Shown: positions 42,424 to 50,660 of the stretch, piece by piece
How the letters are laid out: every line of letters begins with the position of its first letter
Numbering within the stretch: the first letter of the stretch is position 1
Source of the DNA: Deferribacterales bacterium Deferri_01
GTDB taxonomy: Bacteria; Chrysiogenota; Deferribacteres; Deferribacterales; Geovibrionaceae
Direction: 5' to 3'
Assembly (NCBI GenBank): GCA_001603805.1
Contig: LUZY01000010.1
Span: 124,001 to 188,000, forward strand
Length of the DNA: 64,000 bases
Made by a program: the position numbers and the translations under genes
Notes under the pieces: model-generated
Told to the model about the DNA's origin: nothing
The model's database searches: none
What the model saw: the letters and a program-made list of their open reading frames with translations, nothing else

Positions 42424-43307
42424 AAAAGATATTGTTCCTCATACCCGCAGCTTTGTATTTAGGCTTTTTAGCAGGCAGATACGGCGCTCCGCAGAAGGTG
42501 ACGGCTGCTGCCCCTGCTGAACAGCCGGTTCGGGAGCTTGTATTTGCGGATTCAGAAGTGCGGAAAAAAACATTTTCATCTGCTGTAAACACAGATATTC
42601 TCCCCGATGACCTTTACGTCAGGCTGAAAAATGAGGCAGAAGCAAAAGAATCACCGGAACAGACCCAAAAGCCCTCTGCTGAAGAGAAAACTATTAAGCC
42701 TGAACTGTCAGTCAGAGAAGATAATACCTCAAAAGCTCACAGGGAGGCCTCAGCAGGAGTGAAAGCTCTGGAAAGAGGGAATTGCTCACTGGCGTCAGAA
42801 CATCTGGAAAGAGCGTTTACCCTGAAAAATGATAAGGATATTTTATCCAACTATGCAGCCTCCCTTGTTATATGCGGTGAGGCAGAGAAAGCTGCGGATG
42901 CTGTTTCCGGCAATATCCTCAGCACAGACGGTGCAAGACTTGGTGATATCATTGAGACAGCAGTAAAAAAAGGCAGACATACAGATGCGCTGATCTTCTT
43001 TGAAACGCTTAATATAAAGGAAAACGGCAGGCTGATGAACGCTGCCGGACTCGCTTATGAAGCAGCAGGCAATATGGAAAAAGCACTTATAAGCTATAAA
43101 AAGGCTTATCTCCTTGAGCCGGAAAACCCGTTTATATCCTTCTCCCGTGCCAGAGCAGCAGACATGGAAAGGGATTATGCACAGGCTGTCATTCTTTATG
43201 AAAAAACAGCCTCGACCGCCTCAGATGCCAACCTGAAAAGATATTCTGTCAGCAGAAGCGCCGAAATCAGGGAGCATCTGACCGGCGGAAGTCTCCAAAT
43301 GCCTTGA
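42420..43307 (+). CDS. TPR-repeat membrane-anchored assembly protein (MshN/PilF-like)
   Basis: 295 residues, TTG start at 42420 overlapping the secretin stop. Seen: one N-terminal anchor helix (KKILFLIPAALYLGFLAGRYG), a charged linker, then TPR-like helical repeats (about 110-290; LERGNCSLASEHLERAFTLKNDKDIL, AAGNMEKALISYKKAYLLEPENP, RDYAQAVILYEKTASTA). Known: MSHA loci place a TPR protein (MshN) after the secretin. Here the ATPase and platform genes expected next are missing. Its last 41 bp overlap the 3' end of the convergent glycosyltransferase gene. Confidence 0.8.
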   Translation: MKKILFLIPAALYLGFLAGRYGAPQKVTAAAPAEQPVRELVFADSEVRKKTFSSAVNTDILPDDLYVRLKNEAEAKESPEQTQKPSAEEKTIKPELSVREDNTSKAHREASAGVKALERGNCSLASEHLERAFTLKNDKDILSNYAASLVICGEAEKAADAVSGNILSTDGARLGDIIETAVKKGRHTDALIFFETLNIKENGRLMNAAGLAYEAAGNMEKALISYKKAYLLEPENPFISFSRARAADMERDYAQAVILYEKTASTASDANLKRYSVSRSAEIREHLTGGSLQMP

Positions 43308-44223
43308 TCTCCTTTACGCTGTACGGTTTTTTATCCTGACTCTCAAAATATGTCCTCAAAACCTGTTCGGCGATAAAGCCTGAGGAAATAAGCTGTATCC
43401 CGCCGAGAGTAAGCACAACACCCAGAAGCAGAAGAGGCCTGCCCCATATGTTCTGCCCGAATATTTTCAGAATAACCATGTAAATATTTATTATCATGCC
43501 GAAAAACAATCCGAAAAAACCTAATGTGCCGAAAAGATGCATAGGGCGCTGTGAGTACTTCTTCAAAAAGAGAACAAGCATCAAGTCGCTTATGACTTTT
43601 GTTGTTCTGGCTATGGTATATTTGGATTCCCCGTATTTTCTAGAGTGGTGGCGTACATCCATCTCGTCAATTTTTGCACCCTGCAAAACAGCAAGAACAG
43701 GTATAAATCTGTGCATCTCCCCGTAAAGGTCAAGGTTCTTAGCAATATCCTTCTTAAAAAGCTTCAGGGTACAGCCGTAGTCATGTATGTAAACCCCGGT
43801 CAGGCGGGCAATCAGCTTGTTTGCTATGGAGCTTGGTAGTTTACGCAGAATGAATCCGTCCTGCCTTTTGACTCTTCTTCCCGCCACAACATCAAGCCCT
43901 TCTCTCTCAAGCTTTTCTATCATTGCGGGTATGTCGTCCGGGTCATTCTGCAAGTCCCCGTCTATGGTGACTATGTAATCCCCTTCGGCGTAGTCAATCC
44001 CCGCAGCCAGAGCAGGTGTCTGCCCGAAGTTACGCTTAAAGCGGATAAGCTTTGTACGCTCATCCGCATGCTGTTCCACCATCTTCACGGTATCGTCCCT
44101 TGAGCCGTCATCAACCATAATTATCTCATAGTCAATGTCTTTCAGGGCATTTCTGACCTTTTCAAAGAACGGTTCTATACTTTCCTCTTCGTTGTAAAGA
44201 GGCACCACCACGGAAAGCTTCAT
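43267..44223 (-). CDS. Family 2 glycosyltransferase with C-terminal membrane helices (polyprenyl-phosphate type)
   Basis: 318 residues from ATG 44223 (GGAGG 7 bp upstream), overlapping the preceding gene's stop as ATGA. Seen: KLSVVVPLYNEEESIEPF, the metal-binding VDDGSRDDT, ITIDGDLQNDPDDIPAMI with the DGD motif, RRVKRQDGFILRKLPSS, and two C-terminal membrane helices (about 235-300). Known: this is the DPM1/ArnC/GtrB-like group that charges undecaprenyl phosphate with a sugar. Inferred: it makes a lipid-linked sugar for the ArnT-like enzyme encoded just upstream. Convergent with the TPR gene, with a 41-bp overlap of coding ends. Confidence 0.92.
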   Translation of the reverse strand: MKLSVVVPLYNEEESIEPFFEKVRNALKDIDYEIIMVDDGSRDDTVKMVEQHADERTKLIRFKRNFGQTPALAAGIDYAEGDYIVTIDGDLQNDPDDIPAMIEKLEREGLDVVAGRRVKRQDGFILRKLPSSIANKLIARLTGVYIHDYGCTLKLFKKDIAKNLDLYGEMHRFIPVLAVLQGAKIDEMDVRHHSRKYGESKYTIARTTKVISDLMLVLFLKKYSQRPMHLFGTLGFFGLFFGMIINIYMVILKIFGQNIWGRPLLLLGVVLTLGGIQLISSGFIAEQVLRTYFESQDKKPYSVKEIKAFGDFRRSDAP

Positions 44224-45752
44224 TTTTCCTCCGCAACCTGTATCAAACGATAGCCCGACCACTTTCTTATTGTAACATAGGCACGGTCTGTTTTGCCTGC
44301 TTTGTCAGCATCAATAAAAACAAAACCGCTGTCAGAGGGAAGGTTTCTGTCAGCATTCCTGCCGTAATACACACTGAAAGACGGAACATTTGAAGTCCAG
44401 ACATTAACCTTAATATTATGTTCGGCCGCATAAAGTGCCGCTTCCTTAACCGGAGCCTGCTTAACATCCGCAATGAGGGGAAGATACTGGACATTGAGTG
44501 AAATTACTGTAAAGAATGCCATCACAGCAGCAAAGGTTCTGTAACTCAGCGTTCGTATCAGGCTCATCGCAACTCCCACCGCAAGCATTGATGCGGCAGG
44601 CACTATGTAATACACAGCACTGAGCCTGCTTCCCGCTTCAAGGAGCATCTCCGCCGCCGCAACGCTGTTAACCTTGGCAGCAACAGACGGAATTATAAAA
44701 GGCAGACACAGAAGAAGCCCGAAAAACATAAATACAGGCAGCCCGAAAAGGATCTTCTTTCTGTGGTTGTTGAAAACATAAGCGCACAGAATAAAAAGCG
44801 GGGTCATTCCGCTTAAAATAAGATGAGGAAGCTTTGTACCGCTCAAAGCAAAAAAGAGGAAAACAAAGAAAAACCAGATCATCATATATCTGGAAAAAAA
44901 GTCATTCCAAAGAGGGCGCAGACGCTTAAGCACACTGAAAAGAAGAGATGTGCCAGGCAGAAGCCCTGCAAGAAGAAGAGGAATATAGTAGGCAAACCCG
45001 CCGCCTTCGGTTGTTATGCCTAGTTTCTCTGGATTGTTCGCCGCAAGGAAGCCGACAGCAAACTCATTGCCGTACTGCGCATACTGAACAGCATACCACG
45101 GCAGTGCGATAATAAGCATAATGCCAAGCCCGACAGGACAGAACGCTGCTTTCAGCCACTGCCTGATCCGCCCGGCTGAAAGAAAAAACAAACCGCTTAC
45201 AACAAAAGGAACAAGAGCCGCAGCAGGACCCTTTGTCACCGCACCAAGTCCGGCAGCGGCAAAAGCAATATAAACGTATTTTCTTCTTCCCGTCTCAAAG
45301 TGCCTGTAAACGGCAAACATTGACGCCGCCAGAAACATATTTAGCAGAACATCCGCCACGGCAAGTTTGGCAAAAGCGGACACCAGCACAGATGAACAGG
45401 CTATGAAAACAGAATTAAAAGCCATCTCCTCACCCCTTGTGTCCTTCACAAAGAAGAATATAAGGAGCATCCAGAAACACGCAGAAAGAAGTGAGGGGAG
45501 GCGGAAAGAAAACTCGCTCATACCGAAAAGTTTTACACTTGCCGCCTGAAGCCAGAAAGTCAGGGGCGGATTATCAAAGTCGGGCTTGCCGTCAAGATGC
45601 GGAGTAAGAATATCCCCGCCATGCGCCATAAAAGCCGAACTCTGTGCAAAAGAGCCTTCCGCTGTATCAAACAGCGGAGTTGACGCCGCTCCGTAAAAAA
45701 AGCTGAAAAAAATAAGCAGACATAGCAGCAGGTATTTCAGTGCGCCTTTCAA
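44220..45752 (-). CDS. GT39/GT83-like membrane mannosyl/arabinosyl-type glycosyltransferase (ArnT/PMT family)
   Basis: 510 residues, TTG start with GGTGGTG just upstream. Seen: about 10-12 membrane helices and the PMT motif early in the chain (FDTAEGSFAQSSAFMAHGGDILTPHLDGKPDFDNPPLTFWLQA, with DTAE holding the catalytic acidic residue and HLDGKPDFDNPPL typical of the family). Known: these transfer a sugar from a polyprenyl-phosphate donor to lipid A, protein or another lipid on the outer side of the inner membrane. The coupled GT2 gene would make the donor. The acceptor is unknown; lipid A or a glycoprotein are options. Confidence 0.9.
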   Translation of the reverse strand: MKGALKYLLLCLLIFFSFFYGAASTPLFDTAEGSFAQSSAFMAHGGDILTPHLDGKPDFDNPPLTFWLQAASVKLFGMSEFSFRLPSLLSACFWMLLIFFFVKDTRGEEMAFNSVFIACSSVLVSAFAKLAVADVLLNMFLAASMFAVYRHFETGRRKYVYIAFAAAGLGAVTKGPAAALVPFVVSGLFFLSAGRIRQWLKAAFCPVGLGIMLIIALPWYAVQYAQYGNEFAVGFLAANNPEKLGITTEGGGFAYYIPLLLAGLLPGTSLLFSVLKRLRPLWNDFFSRYMMIWFFFVFLFFALSGTKLPHLILSGMTPLFILCAYVFNNHRKKILFGLPVFMFFGLLLCLPFIIPSVAAKVNSVAAAEMLLEAGSRLSAVYYIVPAASMLAVGVAMSLIRTLSYRTFAAVMAFFTVISLNVQYLPLIADVKQAPVKEAALYAAEHNIKVNVWTSNVPSFSVYYGRNADRNLPSDSGFVFIDADKAGKTDRAYVTIRKWSGYRLIQVAEEK

Positions 45753-45814
45753 TATTCACCACCGTTTTATATTCAAACGTAAGATTAACATAACAGACGC
45801 ATTATGAAAACATT

Positions 45815-46528
45815 TCAGTGTTTCTGCGGTTGGTATCCGGATGTCTTCATAATTTCAAGCTGCTTTTCCACATAGTTCATATGCTCAAGCATATAATCAT
45901 ACGCCTTATCAGGTTCTCTGTCTCTGATTGCCTCGAATATTTTTCTATGGAGGCTGTCAACTTCCCTTATTCCGCCTTCAAGGCGTATGTGCCTGCGCAC
46001 TTCGTAGGTTACCTTGGTAATCCATTCATAAATTGTATTCATTACATGTACTATAAGGATGTTATGGGAGGCATAGGAAATAAGGGCATGGAAGCTGGCA
46101 TCACTTTCGTAATCCCGTTCGGAATCTTCCATTTCATCAAGGAACTCCTCAAGCTGCTCTATCTCTTCATCTGTTGCACGCGTTGCAGCAGCTTTCGCCG
46201 CCCATGTTTCCAGAATCCTCCGGAGCTCCATCAGATCACCCATTGCTTCGCCTTTATTCATCATTTCTGTGAATGCCTGAGATAAAACAGGCGAAGCGGC
46301 AGACTGGACGTAGGTTCCGTCACCTTGAATCTGTTTGAGAAAGCCGTGTGCCTCAAGTTTTTGCAGAGCTTCTCTGAGGGTCGGACGGCTCACGCCCATC
46401 TGTACGGCAAGCTCTCTCTCCGAAGGAAGTTTTTCACCCGGTTTGAGTTCACCGTCAAGAACGAGTTCCTTGAGCTGTCTGTATATTTCGTCACTTACTC
46501 TTTTCGGTTTAATTTTCTGAAATCTCAT
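45815..46528 (-). CDS. FadR/GntR-family regulator with FCD domain
   Basis: 237 residues. Seen: N-terminal winged helix (RVSDEIYRQLKELVLDGELKPGEKLPSERELAVQMGVSRPTLREALQKLEAHGFL) and a helical FCD domain (about 90-220). In FCD proteins three histidines and an aspartate usually bind a metal; His and Asp occur in DASFHALISYASH and SLHRKIFEAI. Known: LldR/LutR/PdhR-like regulators of this type sense carboxylates such as lactate. It stands alone and no obvious target is next to it. GGAG lies about 12 bp before the ATG. Confidence 0.93.
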   Translation of the reverse strand: MRFQKIKPKRVSDEIYRQLKELVLDGELKPGEKLPSERELAVQMGVSRPTLREALQKLEAHGFLKQIQGDGTYVQSAASPVLSQAFTEMMNKGEAMGDLMELRRILETWAAKAAATRATDEEIEQLEEFLDEMEDSERDYESDASFHALISYASHNILIVHVMNTIYEWITKVTYEVRRHIRLEGGIREVDSLHRKIFEAIRDREPDKAYDYMLEHMNYVEKQLEIMKTSGYQPQKH

Positions 46529-46993
46529 GCGCCCGTCTCCGTCATAAAAACAATAATAAAACAGCGATATGACATAAACAAAACAGACAGAAACAAAAGA
46601 ACCAATGCGGAAATCCTACTCAGGATAATGATTAATCCTTTCTGAAACAGTCATATTCCAAAATCTGCATCTATCAAAGGTCTTACCCTTTAAACATCTT
46701 GCCGTTTCTTAACATATACTACAAAATAAACCCGCATGGCAATGACTGAATACGCTGTTTTGAAATTTGAAAAAATTATTTTGCACCTGCGAAGAAATTT
46801 CCTTAAAGATGTTGTGCTTACAGATATAAAAAAACTCATGCCGTTTGATGAGCAAATTAGTATGGAATATCCGAAAATTTGTGTATATAATTCTCTGATT
46901 ATTTACCTGCTGCACACGCCGACAAAATGTAAAGTTTATTAAGAAAACTAGATTTGCTGCAATTTTCCGAAATTCCGATCTATAAAGGTTGCA
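46529..46993. other. 465-bp AT-rich gap with no supported gene
   Basis: It holds weak open frames on both strands (for example 46736-46942 plus, 68 codons) with no ribosome site and no recognisable sequence. A small AGGAT...ATCCT dyad lies at about 46620-46637. I see no tRNA, no clear promoter pair and no repeat. It probably carries the regulatory regions of the two divergent genes. Confidence 0.5.
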
Positions 46994-48844
46994 ATGAACT
47001 GTTCTGCCAAAACCATTGCGGGGATCTGTTCCGCACTCATTTTTCTGTATGCCGTTAATATTTTCTGTGCCCATGCAGTTCTCACAAATTACGCAGAGAA
47101 ACGATTCACCGCCGAAACAGCATCTAGGGCGGATGCAGCAGCATTGAGAATATCCCGCACTCTCGAAGGCATCCGCTCTGAGTCTTTGCTCATTATAGAA
47201 AGCATAACAGAATACAACGAGATAGAACGCACAGCTGCACTATCCTCCTTTATGCGGGCAAAACCTGAAATAATCCAGATAATAGCGACAGACACAAAAG
47301 GTTATTCATGGTTTGCTGTGGGGCGTACAACTACTCCGCCCATTGGCGCTGACTTTTCTGCGCAAGAATCAGTATCATCTCCCCTTGAAACAAATCAATC
47401 CTACACCGGGCAGATAATGTCTGACGCATCAAGCAGCATGCCTTTTGTTGAAATCTCCGCGCCTATTCTTAATCCGGCAACCAGAAACACTGAAGGTGTT
47501 GTGTGCCTCAAGATATCTCTGGATCTGCTCAAGGACACTACAGGCGTGTCTGCCCCAGCAGGGATGAAAACTGCTCTTCTCATAGGTGAGAACGGCAGCA
47601 TGATAACCGGTTACAACATAAGCCCCTCAGAAAAAACAATGCTCACAGCTTCTGCTCGTTTTTCCGGAACAAATTCATCCTCCCTTTCTACCGGCGAATA
47701 TATTGCCTCATATAAAATGTTCAGTTTTGAAAACAACATGCTCACTGCTGGGGTTTATATGCCCGTCAAAAACATCTCGGCGGAAGTTTCACCCTATTTA
47801 AAAAGCTATACTTCAGTATCTCTGGTGCTTTTTCTTCTTTCAGTTCCTTTTGTAGCATTCATTGTGAGAAGATACAGATCACCCTATGAAAGATGTGGGG
47901 CACGCATGCTAAAAACCGAGAAAATTCTCGAACCGACATATATTGAAAGACTCAGCGGCAAAAGCGGTGCTGAATATGCCTCATGCTTTCTTGAAGCGTG
48001 TGAGGCAACCATAACCGACCTGCGGCGGATTGCAGCGGATTCAGGAAAAAATTTAACAGAAGCTGTTGAGAAACGCACAGAGGATCTCAAAACAGAGATA
48101 AATGAGCTTCAGCGCAAACTCAAAGAGGAATACACCAAAAATACCAAAAAGGATCAAATGATGATCCGCCAGAGCCGTCTTGCGGCAATGGGAGAGATGA
48201 TCTCAAACATCGCCCACCAGTGGCGCCAGCCGCTCAATGCTCTTGCCCTTACCATTCAAGATATTGAAGACTCATACCGCCACAATGAAATAGACGATAC
48301 ATACATCGCTGATACAGTAGAAAAATCGATGGAGCTTATTCAACACATGTCTGTCACGATTGATGATTTTCGTAATTTTTATAAAACGAACAAAGATATT
48401 GTCGAATTCAGCCTCAAGCGCTCCATTGACGAAGCAATGAAAATTATCAGTGCAAGTCTGAAAAACTCAAGCATAGATGTGCAGATTGAGTGCATACAGG
48501 ACGTCGTTGTACACGGATACCCTAATGAGTTTTCACAGGTTATCCTGAACATATTAAGCAACTCAAAAGACGCTCTCATAGATAACCGCCCCACAGACAG
48601 ACAGATAAAGATATCTATTGAGTCTGTTAACGGTAAAGGAAGAATCGTCATTATCGACAACGGCGGAGGTATCCCTCCGAACGTGATAGAGAATGTTTTC
48701 GACCCTTATTTCACAACAAAAGAACAGGGCAGAGGCACAGGCATAGGGCTTTATATGTCCAAAACCATCATAGAGAGCAACATGGGCGGCAAAATCGACA
48801 TTGCCAACATCGGCGACAGAACAAGGGTAACAATAGAACTGTGA
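46994..48844 (+). CDS. Membrane sensor histidine kinase
   Basis: 616 residues. Seen: membrane helix about 8-32, a ~235-residue periplasmic sensor (probably a PDC/Cache fold; STDTKGYSWFAVGRTTTPP, EISAPILNPATRNTEGVVCLKIS), second helix about 272-294, a short cytoplasmic linker with a coiled-coil (ELQRKLKEEYTKNTKKDQMM), DHp with His near 406 in SNIAHQWRQPLNALAL, and an HATPase domain with NILSNSKDALIDN, IIDNGGGIPP, and GTGIGLYMSK. Known: the HQWRQPLNA box marks a group common in Deferribacterota and epsilonproteobacteria. No response regulator is adjacent. AAAGG lies just upstream of the ATG. Confidence 0.93.
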   Translation: MNCSAKTIAGICSALIFLYAVNIFCAHAVLTNYAEKRFTAETASRADAAALRISRTLEGIRSESLLIIESITEYNEIERTAALSSFMRAKPEIIQIIATDTKGYSWFAVGRTTTPPIGADFSAQESVSSPLETNQSYTGQIMSDASSSMPFVEISAPILNPATRNTEGVVCLKISLDLLKDTTGVSAPAGMKTALLIGENGSMITGYNISPSEKTMLTASARFSGTNSSSLSTGEYIASYKMFSFENNMLTAGVYMPVKNISAEVSPYLKSYTSVSLVLFLLSVPFVAFIVRRYRSPYERCGARMLKTEKILEPTYIERLSGKSGAEYASCFLEACEATITDLRRIAADSGKNLTEAVEKRTEDLKTEINELQRKLKEEYTKNTKKDQMMIRQSRLAAMGEMISNIAHQWRQPLNALALTIQDIEDSYRHNEIDDTYIADTVEKSMELIQHMSVTIDDFRNFYKTNKDIVEFSLKRSIDEAMKIISASLKNSSIDVQIECIQDVVVHGYPNEFSQVILNILSNSKDALIDNRPTDRQIKISIESVNGKGRIVIIDNGGGIPPNVIENVFDPYFTTKEQGRGTGIGLYMSKTIIESNMGGKIDIANIGDRTRVTIEL

Positions 48845-48923
48845 TCTCACAAATCTACGACACAGGCATATCCATAAAAAACTTTGCATTGACTATAGCT
48901 CCCCTCTAATTTAAAAATCATAT

Positions 48924-50588
48924 ATGTCTTATCTTGCTTTAGCCCGAAAACTCAGACCCCAGAATTTTGATGAAATAGTGGCACAGGAATTTGTAGTCAC
49001 TACCCTCAAGAATGCCATAGAGCTGGACAGGCTTGTCCATGCCTATCTTTTCACCGGTCCCAGAGGGGTTGGCAAAACCAGTACGGCGAGAATTTTTGCA
49101 AAAGCGCTTAACTGCCTTGACCCCCAGGGAGTCAACCCCTGCAATAAATGCGAAAACTGCCGTGAGATAACCGACGGCACATCCATGGACGTAATCGAGA
49201 TAGACGGCGCATCCAACAGGGGCATTGACGAAATACGGGATCTCCGTGAGGCTGTGCGTTTTTTCCCTGTAAAGTGCCGTAAAAAAGTCTACATCATAGA
49301 CGAGGTTCACATGCTTACGGAGCAGGCGTTTAATGCTCTGCTCAAAACCCTTGAGGAACCTCCTTCCCATGTGGCGTTTATCCTCGCCACAACAGACGCA
49401 CAGAGGATACCGGCAACAATCATATCAAGATGCCAGAAGTATGACTTCCGCAAGATCCCTTTTGAAAAAATGCATGAATCTCTCACCGATGTGCTTAATA
49501 AAGAAAAGCTGGAATATGAGGATGACGCATTAAGCCTCATCATACGCAATTCCGACGGCTGCATGAGAGACTCCCTCTCCATGCTCGATCAGATAATAGC
49601 CTTCACCGGAGGCAAGGTTGATGAGGCAAACACTGCATTCCTTCTGGGCTTTTCAGATACAAACTTAATTGAAGACCTTCTCAAAACCATCCTTGAGGAA
49701 AACACCGCAGAAATACCTGCCATAGTTGAGGAAATATGTGCCAAAGGCATAAGCCTCCGTTTCGCAGCCGAATCCCTCATTGAACATACACGCAACCTGC
49801 TTTTCTATATATCCACAGGCGGAAAAAACACCAAGGAACTCACCAGCCACGAGGAAGAGCTTTATAAATCTCTTTCGGCAAAAGTCACAGAACACAGGCT
49901 TTTCGCACTGTTTCAAGTTTTTCAAAAACTGCTGAACGACCTTAAATTTTTCAGCTTTGAGCAGTATGTTTTTGAATTTGCCGCATACAAAGCCGCTTCC
50001 CTGTCTTCTGTTCTGCCTGTTTCATGCAGCACGGCAGCACTTACACAGGCTCCCGCAGCACCTGTTAAGCATAAAACTGCGGCGGAAAAGCCTAAACAGC
50101 AGGAACACAAAGAAACCCCCGCACATGCAGAACGTCAGGAAGAGCCGTCAGCAGGTGACGACCCATGGAAAAGCATGGTCCGCCACGCTGCCAGAGAAAA
50201 CGGAAAGGTTGCCGGATATCTGGAAAATGTATTCCTCTCCGGTGTGGCAGGCGATGAACTCCGCATAGGCACGACAGAAGAAAAAAAGTTTTATTTCAGA
50301 ATGCTTAATCAGCCGGAGCATCTTAAATATCTATCAGAGATAGCTGGAAAATTCTTCCCCGGTGTGACTAAAGTTAAAATGGCTCTGGAAAACGAGCCTA
50401 AAAAAAAAACTATAACTGAAACAAAAAAAGAAGCCGAAACCTACTATGATCGCAAAACCAGAAAAGAAGCGGAAGACAACGATCTTGTAAAAAAACTTCA
50501 AAAAGAATTCGGCGCTAAAATTGTTGATATAGAAGTAATTAAGGACATACCTGAGGAAGATATAGAACAGGAAGAAAGCCAGGATTAG
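48924..50588 (+). CDS. dnaX: DNA polymerase III subunits gamma/tau
   Basis: 554 residues. Seen: start MSYLALARKLRPQNFDEIV, Walker A GPRGVGKTSTARIFAKALNC, zinc-binding cysteines (C64 and CNKCENC), Walker B YIIDEVHML, SRC motif ISRCQKYDF, collar domain, then a charged linker rich in A, E, K, P and a C-terminal polymerase-binding part. Known: clamp-loader ATPase and polymerase coupling subunit. Odd: an A10 run at 50400-50409 (codons 493-496) with stops close behind in both other frames, like Thermus dnaX. There is no Shine-Dalgarno before the ATG, and candidate -35/-10 boxes (48884-48912) end about 12 bp before it, so the message may be nearly leaderless. Confidence 0.96.
   Translation: MSYLALARKLRPQNFDEIVAQEFVVTTLKNAIELDRLVHAYLFTGPRGVGKTSTARIFAKALNCLDPQGVNPCNKCENCREITDGTSMDVIEIDGASNRGIDEIRDLREAVRFFPVKCRKKVYIIDEVHMLTEQAFNALLKTLEEPPSHVAFILATTDAQRIPATIISRCQKYDFRKIPFEKMHESLTDVLNKEKLEYEDDALSLIIRNSDGCMRDSLSMLDQIIAFTGGKVDEANTAFLLGFSDTNLIEDLLKTILEENTAEIPAIVEEICAKGISLRFAAESLIEHTRNLLFYISTGGKNTKELTSHEEELYKSLSAKVTEHRLFALFQVFQKLLNDLKFFSFEQYVFEFAAYKAASLSSVLPVSCSTAALTQAPAAPVKHKTAAEKPKQQEHKETPAHAERQEEPSAGDDPWKSMVRHAARENGKVAGYLENVFLSGVAGDELRIGTTEEKKFYFRMLNQPEHLKYLSEIAGKFFPGVTKVKMALENEPKKKTITETKKEAETYYDRKTRKEAEDNDLVKKLQKEFGAKIVDIEVIKDIPEEDIEQEESQD
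50400..50409 (+). promoter_or_regulatory. A10 slippage site in dnaX
   Basis: Ten adenines after codon CCT, read as AAA AAA AAA A(CT). Losing one A gives ...AAA CTA TAA (stop); gaining one gives ...AAC TAT AAC TGA (stop). Products would be about 496 or 498 residues instead of 554. A second run, AAAAAAA at 50423-50429, follows with A_AAA_AAA in frame. Function is inferred from the known Thermus case. Confidence 0.6.
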
Positions 50589-50660
50589 TTTTTTTTTAAT
50601 TTTATTATTCCATTTTGAACCGAAATGATCTAAAACGTCAACCTTCAAACAAAAGGACGT

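Noticed and set aside
46709-47074. Small open frames on both strands in the gap before the histidine kinase
   Set aside because: No ribosome sites, low complexity, no recognisable sequence; one overlaps the kinase start antisense.
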